Part shown: positions 33,615 through 41,925 of the stretch, one piece after another | Layout of the letters: each line of letters starts with the position of its first letter | How positions within the stretch are numbered: the first letter of the stretch is position 1 | Source: Streptomyces roseoviridis | GTDB lineage: Bacteria; Actinomycetota; Actinomycetes; Streptomycetales; Streptomycetaceae | Direction: 5' to 3' | DNA: 64,000 nucleotides | NCBI RefSeq assembly: GCF_039535235.1 | Contig: NZ_BAAAWU010000001.1 | Span: 2,294,001 to 2,358,000, forward strand | Made by a program: the position numbers and the translations under genes | The notes under the pieces: generated by a model | The model's input: the letters and a program-made list of their open reading frames with translations, nothing else | What the model was told of the DNA's origin: nothing | Database searches by the model: none

Positions 33615-34432
33615 CCACCCCGCCGCCGGCCCCGTACTCGTACGTCTCCCCCATCCCGGTCCGCCGGGCGCACCTCGGCGACGCGCTCGCCTCCGAGTGG
33701 ACCAAGATCCGCTCGGTGCGCTCCACGATGTGGACGGTGGGGATCATGGTGCTGCTGATGCTCGGCATCGGCCTCGCGGTGGGTGCGGTCGCCGCCGCCG
33801 CGGGCCCGGAGATGTCGGAGGAGTCCGCGCTGGGGCTCGGCTTCTTCGGCATGCTGCCGGCCTCGATCTGTGTGATGACCCTGGGCGTGCTCAGCATCAG
33901 CTCCGAGTACGGCACGGGCATGATCCGTACGACGCTGACCGCCTGCCCCAGCCGGTCGCGGGTGCTCACGGCGAAGGCCATCGTCTTCTTCGTGCTGGTC
34001 TTCTCGCTGGTCACGGCGATGGCGGCGGTGGTCGCCGCGGCCCAGGTGGCCATGGTCGACGCGGCCCAGCCGACCGGTGCGCAGTGGCTGCGGGCCACCG
34101 TCGGCGTGGGGCTCTTCCTGGCGCTGCTGGGTCTGCTGGCGATGGCCGTCGGCGCGATCATGCGGCACTCGGCCGGTGCGATCACGGTGATGATCGGGGT
34201 GCTGCTGCTGCCGCTGGTCGCGGCGCTGTTCATGTTCTCCCAGGCGCTGCGCTCGGTGCAGGAGACGCTGTTCATGTACGCGATCCCCTCGCAGATGATC
34301 GCGCTCTACAGCGAGTCGGCGCCGTTCAACGACCAGGGTCCGGCCGGCTGGGAGCCGGTGCTGATCGTCGCCGGGCTCACCGCGGCCGTCCTCGGCAGCG
34401 CGTTCGCGCTGCTCAACAGCCGGGACGTGTAG
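33611..34432 (+). CDS. ABC transporter permease, pair 2
   Basis: Six-helix ABC-2-type membrane protein, 273 residues. After a Pro-rich N-terminus, LASEWTKIRSVRSTMWT mirrors the pair-1 permease, followed by hydrophobic helices (VGIMVLLMLGIGLAVGAVAAA, ICVMTLGVLSISSEYG, GVGLFLALLGLLAMAVGAIM, VLIVAGLTAAVLGSAFALLN). ATG 33611 overlaps the ATPase stop, so the two are coupled. The pair 1/pair 2 resemblance in gene order and sequence indicates local duplication. Confidence 0.9.
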   Translation: MTTPPPAPYSYVSPIPVRRAHLGDALASEWTKIRSVRSTMWTVGIMVLLMLGIGLAVGAVAAAAGPEMSEESALGLGFFGMLPASICVMTLGVLSISSEYGTGMIRTTLTACPSRSRVLTAKAIVFFVLVFSLVTAMAAVVAAAQVAMVDAAQPTGAQWLRATVGVGLFLALLGLLAMAVGAIMRHSAGAITVMIGVLLLPLVAALFMFSQALRSVQETLFMYAIPSQMIALYSESAPFNDQGPAGWEPVLIVAGLTAAVLGSAFALLNSRDV

Positions 34433-34442
34433 CCGTCCGAGG

Positions 34443-34459
34443 GGCCCGGGACACGGGCC
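34443..34459. terminator. Small hairpin between convergent genes
   Basis: GGCCCG-GGACA-CGGGCC in the 29-bp gap between the pair-2 permease stop and the stop of the opposite zinc-finger gene. Confidence 0.4.
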
Positions 34460-34461
34460 GC

Positions 34462-34788
34462 TCAGTAGCGAGGCGCGTTGCGGGACCGCTGCACCCGGGT
34501 GGTGCGGCGGTCCTTGGCGTTCCAGCAGGCCTTGTGCCAGTGGCGGCGGTCGTCCACGCCGCCGTACTCCGGCCAGGCCACCAGGTGCGGGGCGCCGGAG
34601 GGGATCTCCTGGTCGCAGCCCGGGCAGCGGTAGCGCTTGCCGGGCGCGCTCGCGCCGGCCACCAGGCGGACGTACCACTCCTCGCCCTGCCAGCTCTCGG
34701 TGCGCTGCACACCGCCGTACCGCTCTCCCGGATCACCCTGTGCTGTGGGCTTCGCGCCGCCACGGGGGCGGTTGTGGCGCGGGGACAC
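34462..34788 (-). CDS. Small zinc-finger-like protein, function unknown
   Basis: Not assignable to a known function. The 108-residue protein is basic with an internal CPGCDQEI...HLVAW...HWHKACW pattern (about residues 55-91), two Cys and then His/His/Cys, which is typical of a zinc-binding treble-clef or zinc-ribbon module. No Walker motif is present even though homologues are sometimes named ATP/GTP-binding. GTG start at 34788 with GAGGTG upstream. Convergent with the second ABC pair. Nucleic-acid binding is the most plausible role, by inference from charge and zinc motif. Confidence 0.72.
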   Translation of the reverse strand: MSPRHNRPRGGAKPTAQGDPGERYGGVQRTESWQGEEWYVRLVAGASAPGKRYRCPGCDQEIPSGAPHLVAWPEYGGVDDRRHWHKACWNAKDRRTTRVQRSRNAPRY

Positions 34789-34998
34789 TTCGACACCTCG
34801 CTGGGGGGACGGAACACGGAAGGTTCCGTCCAGCGTACGGGCCGCGACGGGGTGCCCACTCCCCCGCCTGACAGGGATGAGCGGAAAATCGCAAGAACTT
34901 CATGAAGGGCCGTTGCCTTTGGCACGTGTCAGACGTTGTTGCCGGTACGTGGGGAAGTCCGAGGGGGGAGACGCGCCGTCCGCGAGGAGGCAGAAACG

Positions 34999-36033
34999 AT
35001 GCGCGTGGGTACGTTCGTACTGGCCGCCCAGTTCCCGGGCCAGGGCCAGGGGGAAGCACTGCATCGCGCGGTGCGGACCGCCGAGGTCGCCGAGGAGGCG
35101 GGGCTCGACTCCGTCTGGCTGGCCGAGCACCACTTCGTGCCGTACGGGGTGTGCCCCTCCGCGGTCACGCTGGCGGCGCTGCTCCTGGGCCGCACCCGCC
35201 GGATCCGGGTCGGCACGGCGGTCAGCGTGCTGCCGAGCGTCCACCCGGTGGCGCTGGGCGAGCAGGCGGCGCTGCTGCACGTCACCTCGGGCGGCCGGTT
35301 CACCCTCGGGGTGGGCCGGGGCGGGCCCTGGGTGGACCTGGAGGTCTTCGGTTCGGGACTGCCCGCGTACGAGCGGGACTTCCCCGAGTCGCTCGATCTG
35401 CTGCTCCGCTGGCTGTCCGAGCCCCGGGTCGGCGCCCAGGGGGAACGATTCGCTTTCCGCGAGGTGGCGGTCGTGCCCGCTCCGGGCGAGCTGATCGGCG
35501 GCCCGGCCGCCCCCGAGGTGGTGGTCGCCTGCACCTCGCAGCACAGTGTGCGGCTGGCCGCCGAGCGGGGCCTGCCGATGCTGCTCGGCATGCACTGCGG
35601 GGACGAGGAGAAGGCCGAGATGGTGGCCTGCTGGGAGCGGTGCGCGCGGGAGGCCGGACGCGACCCGGACGAGATCGCGCGCATCGGCGCCGGCCACGTG
35701 TCGGCCGGGGTGGCCCAGGTCGCCGACCGCACCGCCGACGCGGCGGAGGCACTGGTGAAGGCGATGCCCGGTTGGCTGAAGCAGGGCCTGGACGCGCATG
35801 TGACGGTGGACGGCCGGCAGCGCGCGATGCGCGACCCGGTCGCGTACACGGAGCTGCTGTGCGGGCTGCACCCGGTGGGCACGCCCCGGCTCGCGGCGGA
35901 CCGGCTCGCGGCGACCGCCGAGCGCACCGGCATCACCCGCTTCGCGCTGCTCGCCGAGGGCTCGGGTGACCTCACGGCGACGGAGGAGAACGTGCGGCGG
36001 CTGGGCGCCGAGGTGCTGCCCCTGCTGGCGTGA
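34999..36033 (+). CDS. LLM class flavin-dependent oxidoreductase (bacterial luciferase-like)
   Basis: Flavin-dependent monooxygenase-type TIM-barrel protein, 344 residues, physiological substrate unknown. Recognised from the N-terminal AEEAGLDSVWLAEHHF, the RIRVGTAVSVLPSVHPVALGEQ block, GGRFTLGVGRGG and the late GTPRLAADRLAATAERTG, all typical of the luciferase-like family. ATG 34999 has GGAGG 9 nt upstream. Not in an obvious operon: the gene to its left runs the other way and the one to its right is convergent. Confidence 0.88.
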   Translation: MRVGTFVLAAQFPGQGQGEALHRAVRTAEVAEEAGLDSVWLAEHHFVPYGVCPSAVTLAALLLGRTRRIRVGTAVSVLPSVHPVALGEQAALLHVTSGGRFTLGVGRGGPWVDLEVFGSGLPAYERDFPESLDLLLRWLSEPRVGAQGERFAFREVAVVPAPGELIGGPAAPEVVVACTSQHSVRLAAERGLPMLLGMHCGDEEKAEMVACWERCAREAGRDPDEIARIGAGHVSAGVAQVADRTADAAEALVKAMPGWLKQGLDAHVTVDGRQRAMRDPVAYTELLCGLHPVGTPRLAADRLAATAERTGITRFALLAEGSGDLTATEENVRRLGAEVLPLLA

Positions 36034-36134
36034 CGGTTCATGCGGCGTGACGGCTCGTGGCGGTGCGGGACCGCGCCGCCGCTCCGGCATCCTTTTCCTT
36101 CTCCCGCGATGCGGAGCGGCGACGGCCAGGTCCG

Positions 36135-36527
36135 TCAGCAGTCGCGCAGTTCCGGCGACTGGTTGAGAAGCTGCCCCCGGACGGAGGTGAAGCGGGCGAG
36201 CCGCTCGTCCACCGACGGGTCCAGCGGGAAGACCGCCACCCGGTGGCAGTTCTGGAAGGCGAGACGCACCCCGAAGTGCCGCTGCAGCGCACCGCGGATG
36301 GCATCGCTCGCGAGGGCACGCAGCAGCTGACCGCGTGCCTGCTCGTTCGGCGGCGGCGTCTGGTTGTCGGCGAACTCTCCGCCGTCGACCTTCAGCTGTG
36401 CCACCAGAGAACTGATCATCTCCCACGCGTAGGGCAGGGAGGTCCGGACGCAGTCGACGAAGTCGGCTTCGTCGACCTCGCCTCGCTCGGCCTGTTCCAA
36501 CAGCGCCGGTGAGACGTCGAGCGACAT
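36135..36527 (-). CDS. Conserved small soluble protein (SCO5389-like)
   Basis: Function unknown. The 130-residue cytoplasmic protein is mostly alpha-helical and acidic in the first half (MSLDVSPALLEQAERGEVDEADFVDCVRTSLPYAWE...), with a beta-like second half (RVAVFPLDPSVDERL). It has three Cys, no signal and no known motif. From memory, S. coelicolor SCO5389, next to nucS, is of this type. ATG 36527 has GAGGAG about 8 nt upstream. Divergent from nucS and convergent with the luciferase-like gene. Confidence 0.72.
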   Translation of the reverse strand: MSLDVSPALLEQAERGEVDEADFVDCVRTSLPYAWEMISSLVAQLKVDGGEFADNQTPPPNEQARGQLLRALASDAIRGALQRHFGVRLAFQNCHRVAVFPLDPSVDERLARFTSVRGQLLNQSPELRDC

Positions 36528-36765
36528 GGGTTCTCCTCTCGCGACCCCGCGAGCGGGGTCTTGCGGGCAGGGGCAGGGGCCGGTGACGCGCACGCAGCGT
36601 GCACGGGCGACGACCTCCTGTCCTCCACGGTAAGCGCCGGGTCCTGACCGCACCAGGAGATTGGGCACACAACCGGCCAATAAGCGACGGGTGTTGGGCG
36701 TACGCCCGGCGGGCGTTACGGCCCGAATCGCGTAGAGCGGCGTGCGTCTTGTAGCGTTGCGGACC

Positions 36766-37455
36766 ATGCGTCTCGTCATTGCCCGTTGCTCCGTGGACTA
36801 CGCGGGCCGGCTCACGGCCCACCTGCCCTCCGCGCCCCGTCTGATCCTGGTCAAGGCCGACGGCAGCGTCTCCATCCACGCGGACGACCGGGCGTACAAA
36901 CCGCTCAACTGGATGTCGCCGCCCTGCACGCTGAAGGAATCCGTCGACGGCGAGGCCGTGGAGAACGGGGCGGCCGCGGTCTGGACCGTGATCAACAAAG
37001 CGGGCGAGAAACTGATCATCACGATGGAGGAGATCCTCCACGATTCCTCGCACGAACTGGGTGTCGACCCGGGTCTCATCAAGGACGGCGTGGAAGCGCA
37101 CCTCCAGGAGCTCCTCGCGGACCGCATCGAGACGCTGGGCGAGGGCTGGACCCTGGTCCGCCGGGAGTACCCGACCGCCATCGGCCCGGTGGACATCCTG
37201 TGCCGGGACGCCGACGGGGCGACGGTCGCGGTGGAGATCAAGCGGCGCGGCGAGATCGACGGCGTGGAGCAGCTGACCCGCTATCTGGAGCTGCTCAACC
37301 GCGACCCGCACCTGGCGCCGGTGAAGGGCATCTTCGCGGCCCAGGAGATCAAGCCGCAGGCCCGGGTGCTCGCGACCGACCGCGGGATCGACTGCGTGGT
37401 GCTGGACTACGACGCGCTGCGCGGGATCGAGGACGACAAGCTGCGGCTGTTCTGA
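36766..37455 (+). CDS. nucS: NucS/EndoMS mismatch-specific endonuclease
   Basis: Non-canonical mismatch repair enzyme of actinobacteria: cuts both strands at mismatches, working with the sliding clamp; these bacteria lack MutS/MutL. The 229-residue protein has an N-terminal DNA-binding beta domain and a C-terminal RecB-like nuclease domain with Asp143 (GPVDILC), Glu157 and Lys159 (VAVEIKRRG) and the following QLTRYLE. It ends in DKLRLF, a plausible clamp-binding tail. ATG 36766 gives the typical [16 protein letters not shown] opening. Confidence 0.95.
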   Translation: MRLVIARCSVDYAGRLTAHLPSAPRLILVKADGSVSIHADDRAYKPLNWMSPPCTLKESVDGEAVENGAAAVWTVINKAGEKLIITMEEILHDSSHELGVDPGLIKDGVEAHLQELLADRIETLGEGWTLVRREYPTAIGPVDILCRDADGATVAVEIKRRGEIDGVEQLTRYLELLNRDPHLAPVKGIFAAQEIKPQARVLATDRGIDCVVLDYDALRGIEDDKLRLF

Positions 37456-37487
37456 CCCCCGGTACGTACGTACGGACAGGGACACGG

Positions 37488-37524
37488 CGAAGGCCCGGGT
37501 GCGGTGAGCGCACCCGGGCCTTCG
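37488..37524. terminator. Bidirectional hairpin between nucS and the NTPase-like gene
   Basis: Perfect 16-bp arms (CGAAGGCCCGGGTGCG and its complement) over a 5-nt loop GTGAG, in the 80-bp gap between convergent stops. No T-run. Confidence 0.88.
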
Positions 37525-37535
37525 GCGTACGCGGG

Positions 37536-40178
37536 TCAGGCCGGGGCGCCGCTGCCGGTGGAGGGGGCGGACTGGGAGCCGGAGGCCGAGGCGGAGGTGG
37601 AGGTGGAGCCGCTGGGGGTGCCGGTGGGCGTCGGGTTCGACGTCCCCGTCGACGGAGACGTGCTCGGCGTGCTCGGCGTGGTCGACGAGGACGACGGAGT
37701 GGGCGTCGGGGACGTCGTTCCCGTCGGCGACATCGTCGGGCGCGGCGGCGTCTTCGTCGGGTCGCCCGGCTCACCGCTGTCCGTCGCGGACGGCGAGTCC
37801 GTCGGCCTCGGCGAACCGGTGGCCGGGCCGGTCGCGCCCGGTGCCGCCGTGCCGGTCGGCCCGGGGGACGCCGGGTCGGCGGGGCGGTCGGTGGCGTCGT
37901 CGGTGGGCTCGGGTTCGCCACCGGTGCCGTCGTCCGTGCCGTCCGGGGTCGCGCTGCTGTCGGAGGTGACCCGGTCGGCGCCGGGCTCGGTGCCGTCGCC
38001 GGAGGTGGCGCCGAGGGTGACCACCGTGCCGAGTACGGCGACGAGGAGGGCGCCCGCGCCCACGGCGGCCAGGTTGCGGCGGGCTCCGGTGAGGATGCCC
38101 TTGCGCAGGCCGCCCGGCCGGTCGTCGTCCCGGTCCCGGCCCCCGTCCCGGTCGCCGGAGGGGATCGGGGCCGTGGCGGCGCCCACGGCGCTGCCCGCGC
38201 CGCCGACGACGGTCGGGGGCTCCGTGATGACGGCCGGGAAGGAACGCGGCGGGGTCGGCGGGGCGAGCTCCGGGAAGGCCGGCTTCGCGGACCTGGCCGG
38301 GAGCGGGGCGTTCGCCGGGATGCCGCGGGGCGGCGAGGCGGGGCCTTCGCGGCGCGGCAGGGCCGGGGGCCGGGCGGCCGGCGCGGCGGTCGGGGTGCCC
38401 GCGGGCGGCGTGGCAGGGGCGGCCGGTTCCACGGGAGCGGGCTCGCCGGCCAGGTCGGCGACGAGCGCGAGGGCCCGGCGGCCGGCGACCGTGCCGCGCT
38501 TGTCGGCGAGGGCGCCGCGCAGGGCGATGGATGCCTCCAGCTCGGCACGGGCCCGCTGCAGGCTGCCCCGGCAGAGCGCGAGGATGCCCAACTCGTGGTG
38601 GAAGAAAGCCTCTTCGGCGACCTCGCCGGCGAGGCGGGCGGCCTCCTGGCCGCCGCGCAGGGCGCGTTCCCAGGCGCTCCAGTGCAGTCCGGCGGCGAAG
38701 GCGGGGGCGGCGGCGCGGGCGAGCTGGACGGCGGTGGCCGGGTGTTCGGGTGCGGTGCCGGTGATCAGCACGGTGAGGGCGGCGAGCAGGGAGTCGGCCT
38801 CGGCGGTGGCGCGCTCGGCGCTGACGGAGGGGTGTCCGGCCCACCAGGCGTAGTGCTGGGCGACGGTGTGGGCGCGGGCCGCGGGGTCGGGCTCGTAGTT
38901 CCGCGCGAGGAGCTGGGTGAGGACGCCGGCGGCGAGCCGGTAGCGGGTGCCGACCGGGGAGAGCAGACCGCAGGACATGAGCTCGCCGACGGCGGCGTCG
39001 GCGTGGGTGTCGCCGACGAGGGCGGGCAGGTGCGCCTGGTGGGGCACCTCGCCGCCGAGGGCGACGGCGAAGCGCAGGGTTTCCTGGGCGGCGCGGCTGA
39101 GCCGGGAGGCGAGGAGGGCGGCCGGGGCGGCGCCCTCGCCGAGGCTGGGCAGCGGTATGTCGCGGACCTCGACGTCGGGGTCCTCGGGCGGTCCTGCCGT
39201 CGCGCGCGGGCCGGCGGCACCGGTGCCGGCGGACGGGCCGAATGCCTCCTCCAGGGCGCCGAAGGCGTCGAACTCGGCGGGACCGACCCGGAGCCGGTCG
39301 CGCTGCCGGAGCAGGGCGCCGGCCTGGACGAAGCGGAGCGGCAGCCCTTCGGACTCGAACCAGAGGTCGCCGGCCCAGTTGGCCTCGTCCTCGGTCAGCG
39401 AGCGGCCGACGGCGCTCTCCAGGAGGGTGACGGCGGCGGCGCGGCCGAGTCCGGGGAGCTCGACCTCCTCGAGGGCGGCCTCCGGCGAGGCGGCGGGGGT
39501 GTCGGGGGTGGCGGCGAGGAGGAAGGCGCAGTCGGGGGTGGCGGCGAGCAGTTCGTCGAGGGCGGCGCCACCGAACTCCAGGTCGTCGACGACGACGATG
39601 GCGCCGATGCCGCGGACCTCGATGAGGAGTTCCTCGCGGTCGGGCCGGTAGCCGGGGGCGTGCTGGACGGCGTGGAAGAGCTCGTACAGCAGGTCGGTGG
39701 GCGTGCGGTGGTGTCCGGAGAGCCGGACGACGCCGTCGGGGGCGATGTCCGCGCAGTCGGCGGCGACGGCGTCGAGGAGGGTGCTGCGGCCGGAGCCGGC
39801 GGGGCCGGTGAGCCGGGCGGAGCGGCCCCGGCTGAGGTGGTGGACGAGCTGGTCGCGCTGTTCCTGCCGTTCGAGCAGGGGAAGGGCGGGTGCCGCGGGG
39901 CCGGGCGGTACGGGCGGGTGGGCCGCGCGGGCGGCCTCGGCGCGCTCCCGGTCGGTGCGGCGGCGGGGGGCCGGGGGCTGTTCTCCGGGCGGGCAGACCT
40001 CGATCTCGCTGCCGTCGAGGGGGTTGACGTTGAGCAGGAGGCCGCCGGAGACGATCCGGGCGGTGCGCACCCGGGCGGGGGCGGTGGACGCGGGCGTGGG
40101 TACGGCGTGTCCGGGGCGGGTGTCCGCGCCCTCGGCGTCGTGACCGTACTCCTCCGGTCCCCGGTTGGTCGGGTCCAT
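37536..40178 (-). CDS. Membrane-anchored NTPase-like protein with unusual Walker A (Lys to Arg)
   Basis: Large 880-residue protein of unknown function with a STAND/AAA-like layout. Residues 125-133 read GPAGSGRST, a P-loop with Arg where the catalytic Lys of GxxxxGK[ST] belongs; a Walker B-like VVVDDLE follows near 190. The middle (about 200-640) is an alpha-helical Ala-rich region such as is seen in regulatory STAND ATPases. A single membrane helix (NLAAVGAGALLVAVLGTVVTLG, about 698-720) comes after a basic stretch (GLRKGILTGARR), so the final 160 residues, very rich in Thr, Ser, Pro and Gly, should be outside. ATG 40178 with GGGAG upstream. Likely a surface-signalling ATP-binding protein. 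Confidence 0.75.
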   Translation of the reverse strand: MDPTNRGPEEYGHDAEGADTRPGHAVPTPASTAPARVRTARIVSGGLLLNVNPLDGSEIEVCPPGEQPPAPRRRTDRERAEAARAAHPPVPPGPAAPALPLLERQEQRDQLVHHLSRGRSARLTGPAGSGRSTLLDAVAADCADIAPDGVVRLSGHHRTPTDLLYELFHAVQHAPGYRPDREELLIEVRGIGAIVVVDDLEFGGAALDELLAATPDCAFLLAATPDTPAASPEAALEEVELPGLGRAAAVTLLESAVGRSLTEDEANWAGDLWFESEGLPLRFVQAGALLRQRDRLRVGPAEFDAFGALEEAFGPSAGTGAAGPRATAGPPEDPDVEVRDIPLPSLGEGAAPAALLASRLSRAAQETLRFAVALGGEVPHQAHLPALVGDTHADAAVGELMSCGLLSPVGTRYRLAAGVLTQLLARNYEPDPAARAHTVAQHYAWWAGHPSVSAERATAEADSLLAALTVLITGTAPEHPATAVQLARAAAPAFAAGLHWSAWERALRGGQEAARLAGEVAEEAFFHHELGILALCRGSLQRARAELEASIALRGALADKRGTVAGRRALALVADLAGEPAPVEPAAPATPPAGTPTAAPAARPPALPRREGPASPPRGIPANAPLPARSAKPAFPELAPPTPPRSFPAVITEPPTVVGGAGSAVGAATAPIPSGDRDGGRDRDDDRPGGLRKGILTGARRNLAAVGAGALLVAVLGTVVTLGATSGDGTEPGADRVTSDSSATPDGTDDGTGGEPEPTDDATDRPADPASPGPTGTAAPGATGPATGSPRPTDSPSATDSGEPGDPTKTPPRPTMSPTGTTSPTPTPSSSSTTPSTPSTSPSTGTSNPTPTGTPSGSTSTSASASGSQSAPSTGSGAPA

Positions 40179-40324
40179 GGTCCAAGCTCCCAAGCGGCGG
40201 GCGATGTGCAGGCGAGCCGACCCTAGACGGTTGTCCGACCTCCGGGAACAGTCGGGGTGGCACCGAGCCCAAGACGTCACGGTCTTGTGAGGATTGCGCG
40301 TGACGCCTGGTTCTCACAGTGGCT

Positions 40325-40349
40325 TCACAGCCGCGTGTCGCGGCTGTGA
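40325..40349 (-). terminator. Hairpin after the STAS gene
   Basis: TCACAGCCGCG pairs exactly with CGCGGCTGTGA over a TGT loop, 13 nt downstream of the STAS stop codon on the minus strand. Confidence 0.8.
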
Positions 40350-40361
40350 CGTGACGTCCGT

Positions 40362-40685
40362 TCAGACGCGGGGCAGCGACTCGGCGGCCAGGCCGCCCTC
40401 GATGGCGAGGATGCGGTGGAGTCGGGTGGCGACGAGGAGGCGCTGCATCTGGGGCGGCACTCCGCGCAGCACCAGGCGGCGGCCGCAGCGGCCGGCCCGG
40501 CGGTGGGCGCCCATGATGACGCCGAGCCCGGTGGCGTCCCAGGAGTCGAGGCCGGTCAGGTCGAGCACGAGGTCGCCGACTCCGTCGTCGACCGCCGAGT
40601 GCAGGACCGTTCGGGCGTCCGCCGCGCTGCGGACGTCGAGGCGGCCCCCGACGACCAGCTCGGCGTGGTCGCCCCTGATGTGCAT
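40362..40685 (-). CDS. STAS-domain anti-anti-sigma factor-like protein
   Basis: Single STAS domain of 107 residues, as in SpoIIAA/BldG-type antagonists. It has the DVRSAADARTVLHSAVDDG strand-helix and LVLDLTGLDSWDATGLGVIMGAHRR, where the serine that is phosphorylated in BldG-like proteins appears to be replaced: the motif reads LDSWDATG, so Ser (in DS) or Thr (in ATG) are the only local candidates. ATG 40685 has GGGGAG 5 nt upstream; an in-frame GTG at 40790 would add 35 residues without good support. Partner kinase and sigma factor not identifiable here. Confidence 0.82.
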   Translation of the reverse strand: MHIRGDHAELVVGGRLDVRSAADARTVLHSAVDDGVGDLVLDLTGLDSWDATGLGVIMGAHRRAGRCGRRLVLRGVPPQMQRLLVATRLHRILAIEGGLAAESLPRV

Positions 40686-40846
40686 ATGCGCTCCCCGAGA
40701 GTGCTCCGTCGTGTGCCCGTCCACGCAACGCTTGACTGCCGGATCGGCAGAAGCGTTGCGCCTTGTAAGCGAACCGATATCGAAATTCACCCCTGAGGGC
40801 GATGGTGCGGGGGCGGTCGGACCCCTGTGCGGAACCGGTGTGCGGC

Positions 40847-41695
40847 TCAGTAGCTGTAGAAGCCCTGCCCGCTCTTGCGGCCGATGTCACCCGCGTCCAC
40901 CATCCGGCGCATCAGCTCCGGCGGGGCGAACTTCTCGTCCTGGGTCTCGGCGTAGATGTTGCTGGTGGCGTTGACGAGGATGTCGACGCCGGTCAGGTCG
41001 GTGGTGGCGAGCGGGCCCATGGCGTGCCCGAAGCCGAGCTTGCAGGCGATGTCGATGTCCTCGGCGGTGGCCACGCCCGACTCGTAGAGCTTGGCGGCCT
41101 CGACGACGAGCGCCGTGATGAGGCGGGTGGTGACGAAGCCGGCCACGTCGCGGTTGACGACGATACAGGTCTTGCCGACGGACTCGGCGAACTCGCGGGC
41201 GGTGGCGAGGGTTTCGTCGCTGGTCTTGTAGCCGCGCACGAGCTCGCACAGCTGCATCATCGGGACCGGCGAGAAGAAGTGGGTGCCGACGACGGCCTCC
41301 GGGCGCTCCGTCACCGCGGCGATCTTGGTGATCGGGATGGCGGAGGTGTTGGAGGCGAGGACGGCGCCGTCCTTGGCGACCTTGTCGAGGGAGCGGAAGA
41401 TCTCGTGCTTGACCTCGAGCTTCTCGAAGACGGCCTCGACGACGACATCGGCGTCGGCGACCGCGTCGAGCTCGGTGGTCGCGGTGATCCGGCCGAGCGC
41501 GGCCTCGGCGTCGGCGGCGTCGAGCTTGCCCTTGGCGACGAAGCGCTCGTAGGAGGTCTTGATGGCGTCGGTGCCCCGGACCAGCGCGGCGTCGGTGACG
41601 TCGCGCAGGACGACGTCCCAGCCTGCCTGGGCCGAAACCTGCGCGATGCCGGACCCCATGAGTCCGGCCCCGATGACGGCGAGCTTCCTGGCCAC
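40847..41695 (-). CDS. hbd: 3-hydroxybutyryl-CoA dehydrogenase
   Basis: NAD(P)-dependent oxidation or reduction of 3-hydroxybutyryl-CoA/acetoacetyl-CoA, part of fatty acid and butyryl-CoA metabolism. The 282-residue protein has the Rossmann motif GAGLMGSG (residues 9-16), an SNTSAIPITKIA block, THFFSPVPMMQLCELVRG with the catalytic histidine, and NRDVAGFVTTRLI. I chose GTG 41695 (VARKLAVIGAG), which has GAGGGG 8 nt upstream, rather than GTG 41704, whose SD would be too close. Divergent from the cobalamin adenosyltransferase gene. Confidence 0.94.
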   Translation of the reverse strand: MARKLAVIGAGLMGSGIAQVSAQAGWDVVLRDVTDAALVRGTDAIKTSYERFVAKGKLDAADAEAALGRITATTELDAVADADVVVEAVFEKLEVKHEIFRSLDKVAKDGAVLASNTSAIPITKIAAVTERPEAVVGTHFFSPVPMMQLCELVRGYKTSDETLATAREFAESVGKTCIVVNRDVAGFVTTRLITALVVEAAKLYESGVATAEDIDIACKLGFGHAMGPLATTDLTGVDILVNATSNIYAETQDEKFAPPELMRRMVDAGDIGRKSGQGFYSY

Positions 41696-41925
41696 GTCTT
41701 CCACCCCTCAATGCCCTCGACGACTGTTCACTTCTGGCTCTTCGGCGGAGATTAGCGGGCGCGGGCGGCGTTGTGACCGAGAAGTAAGGCGCGTCACGTC
41801 CCGTTTGACGGACGTCACACTCGCGACAGGCCGGCTGCCCCCGCACGGCGTAGCCCGGCACCCCGGCGCCGTGACCATCGGCACAGGGGCGTTCCGGGAG
41901 GCCGGCGCGAAACTAGGCTGGTCGC

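Noticed and set aside
34462..34788. Calling the small zinc-finger protein an ATP/GTP-binding protein
   Set aside because: No P-loop or other nucleotide motif is present; only a Cys/His metal-binding pattern is visible.
36786..40226. A 1,146-residue plus-strand frame across nucS and the NTPase-like gene
   Set aside because: Gly/Arg/Ala-rich shadow crossing a perfect terminator hairpin and two real genes on different strands.
41796..41815. Inverted repeat ACGTCC-N8-GGACGT between hbd and the adenosyltransferase gene
   Set aside because: Short arms and a wide spacer; too weak to call as an operator, although its position between divergent genes is suitable.
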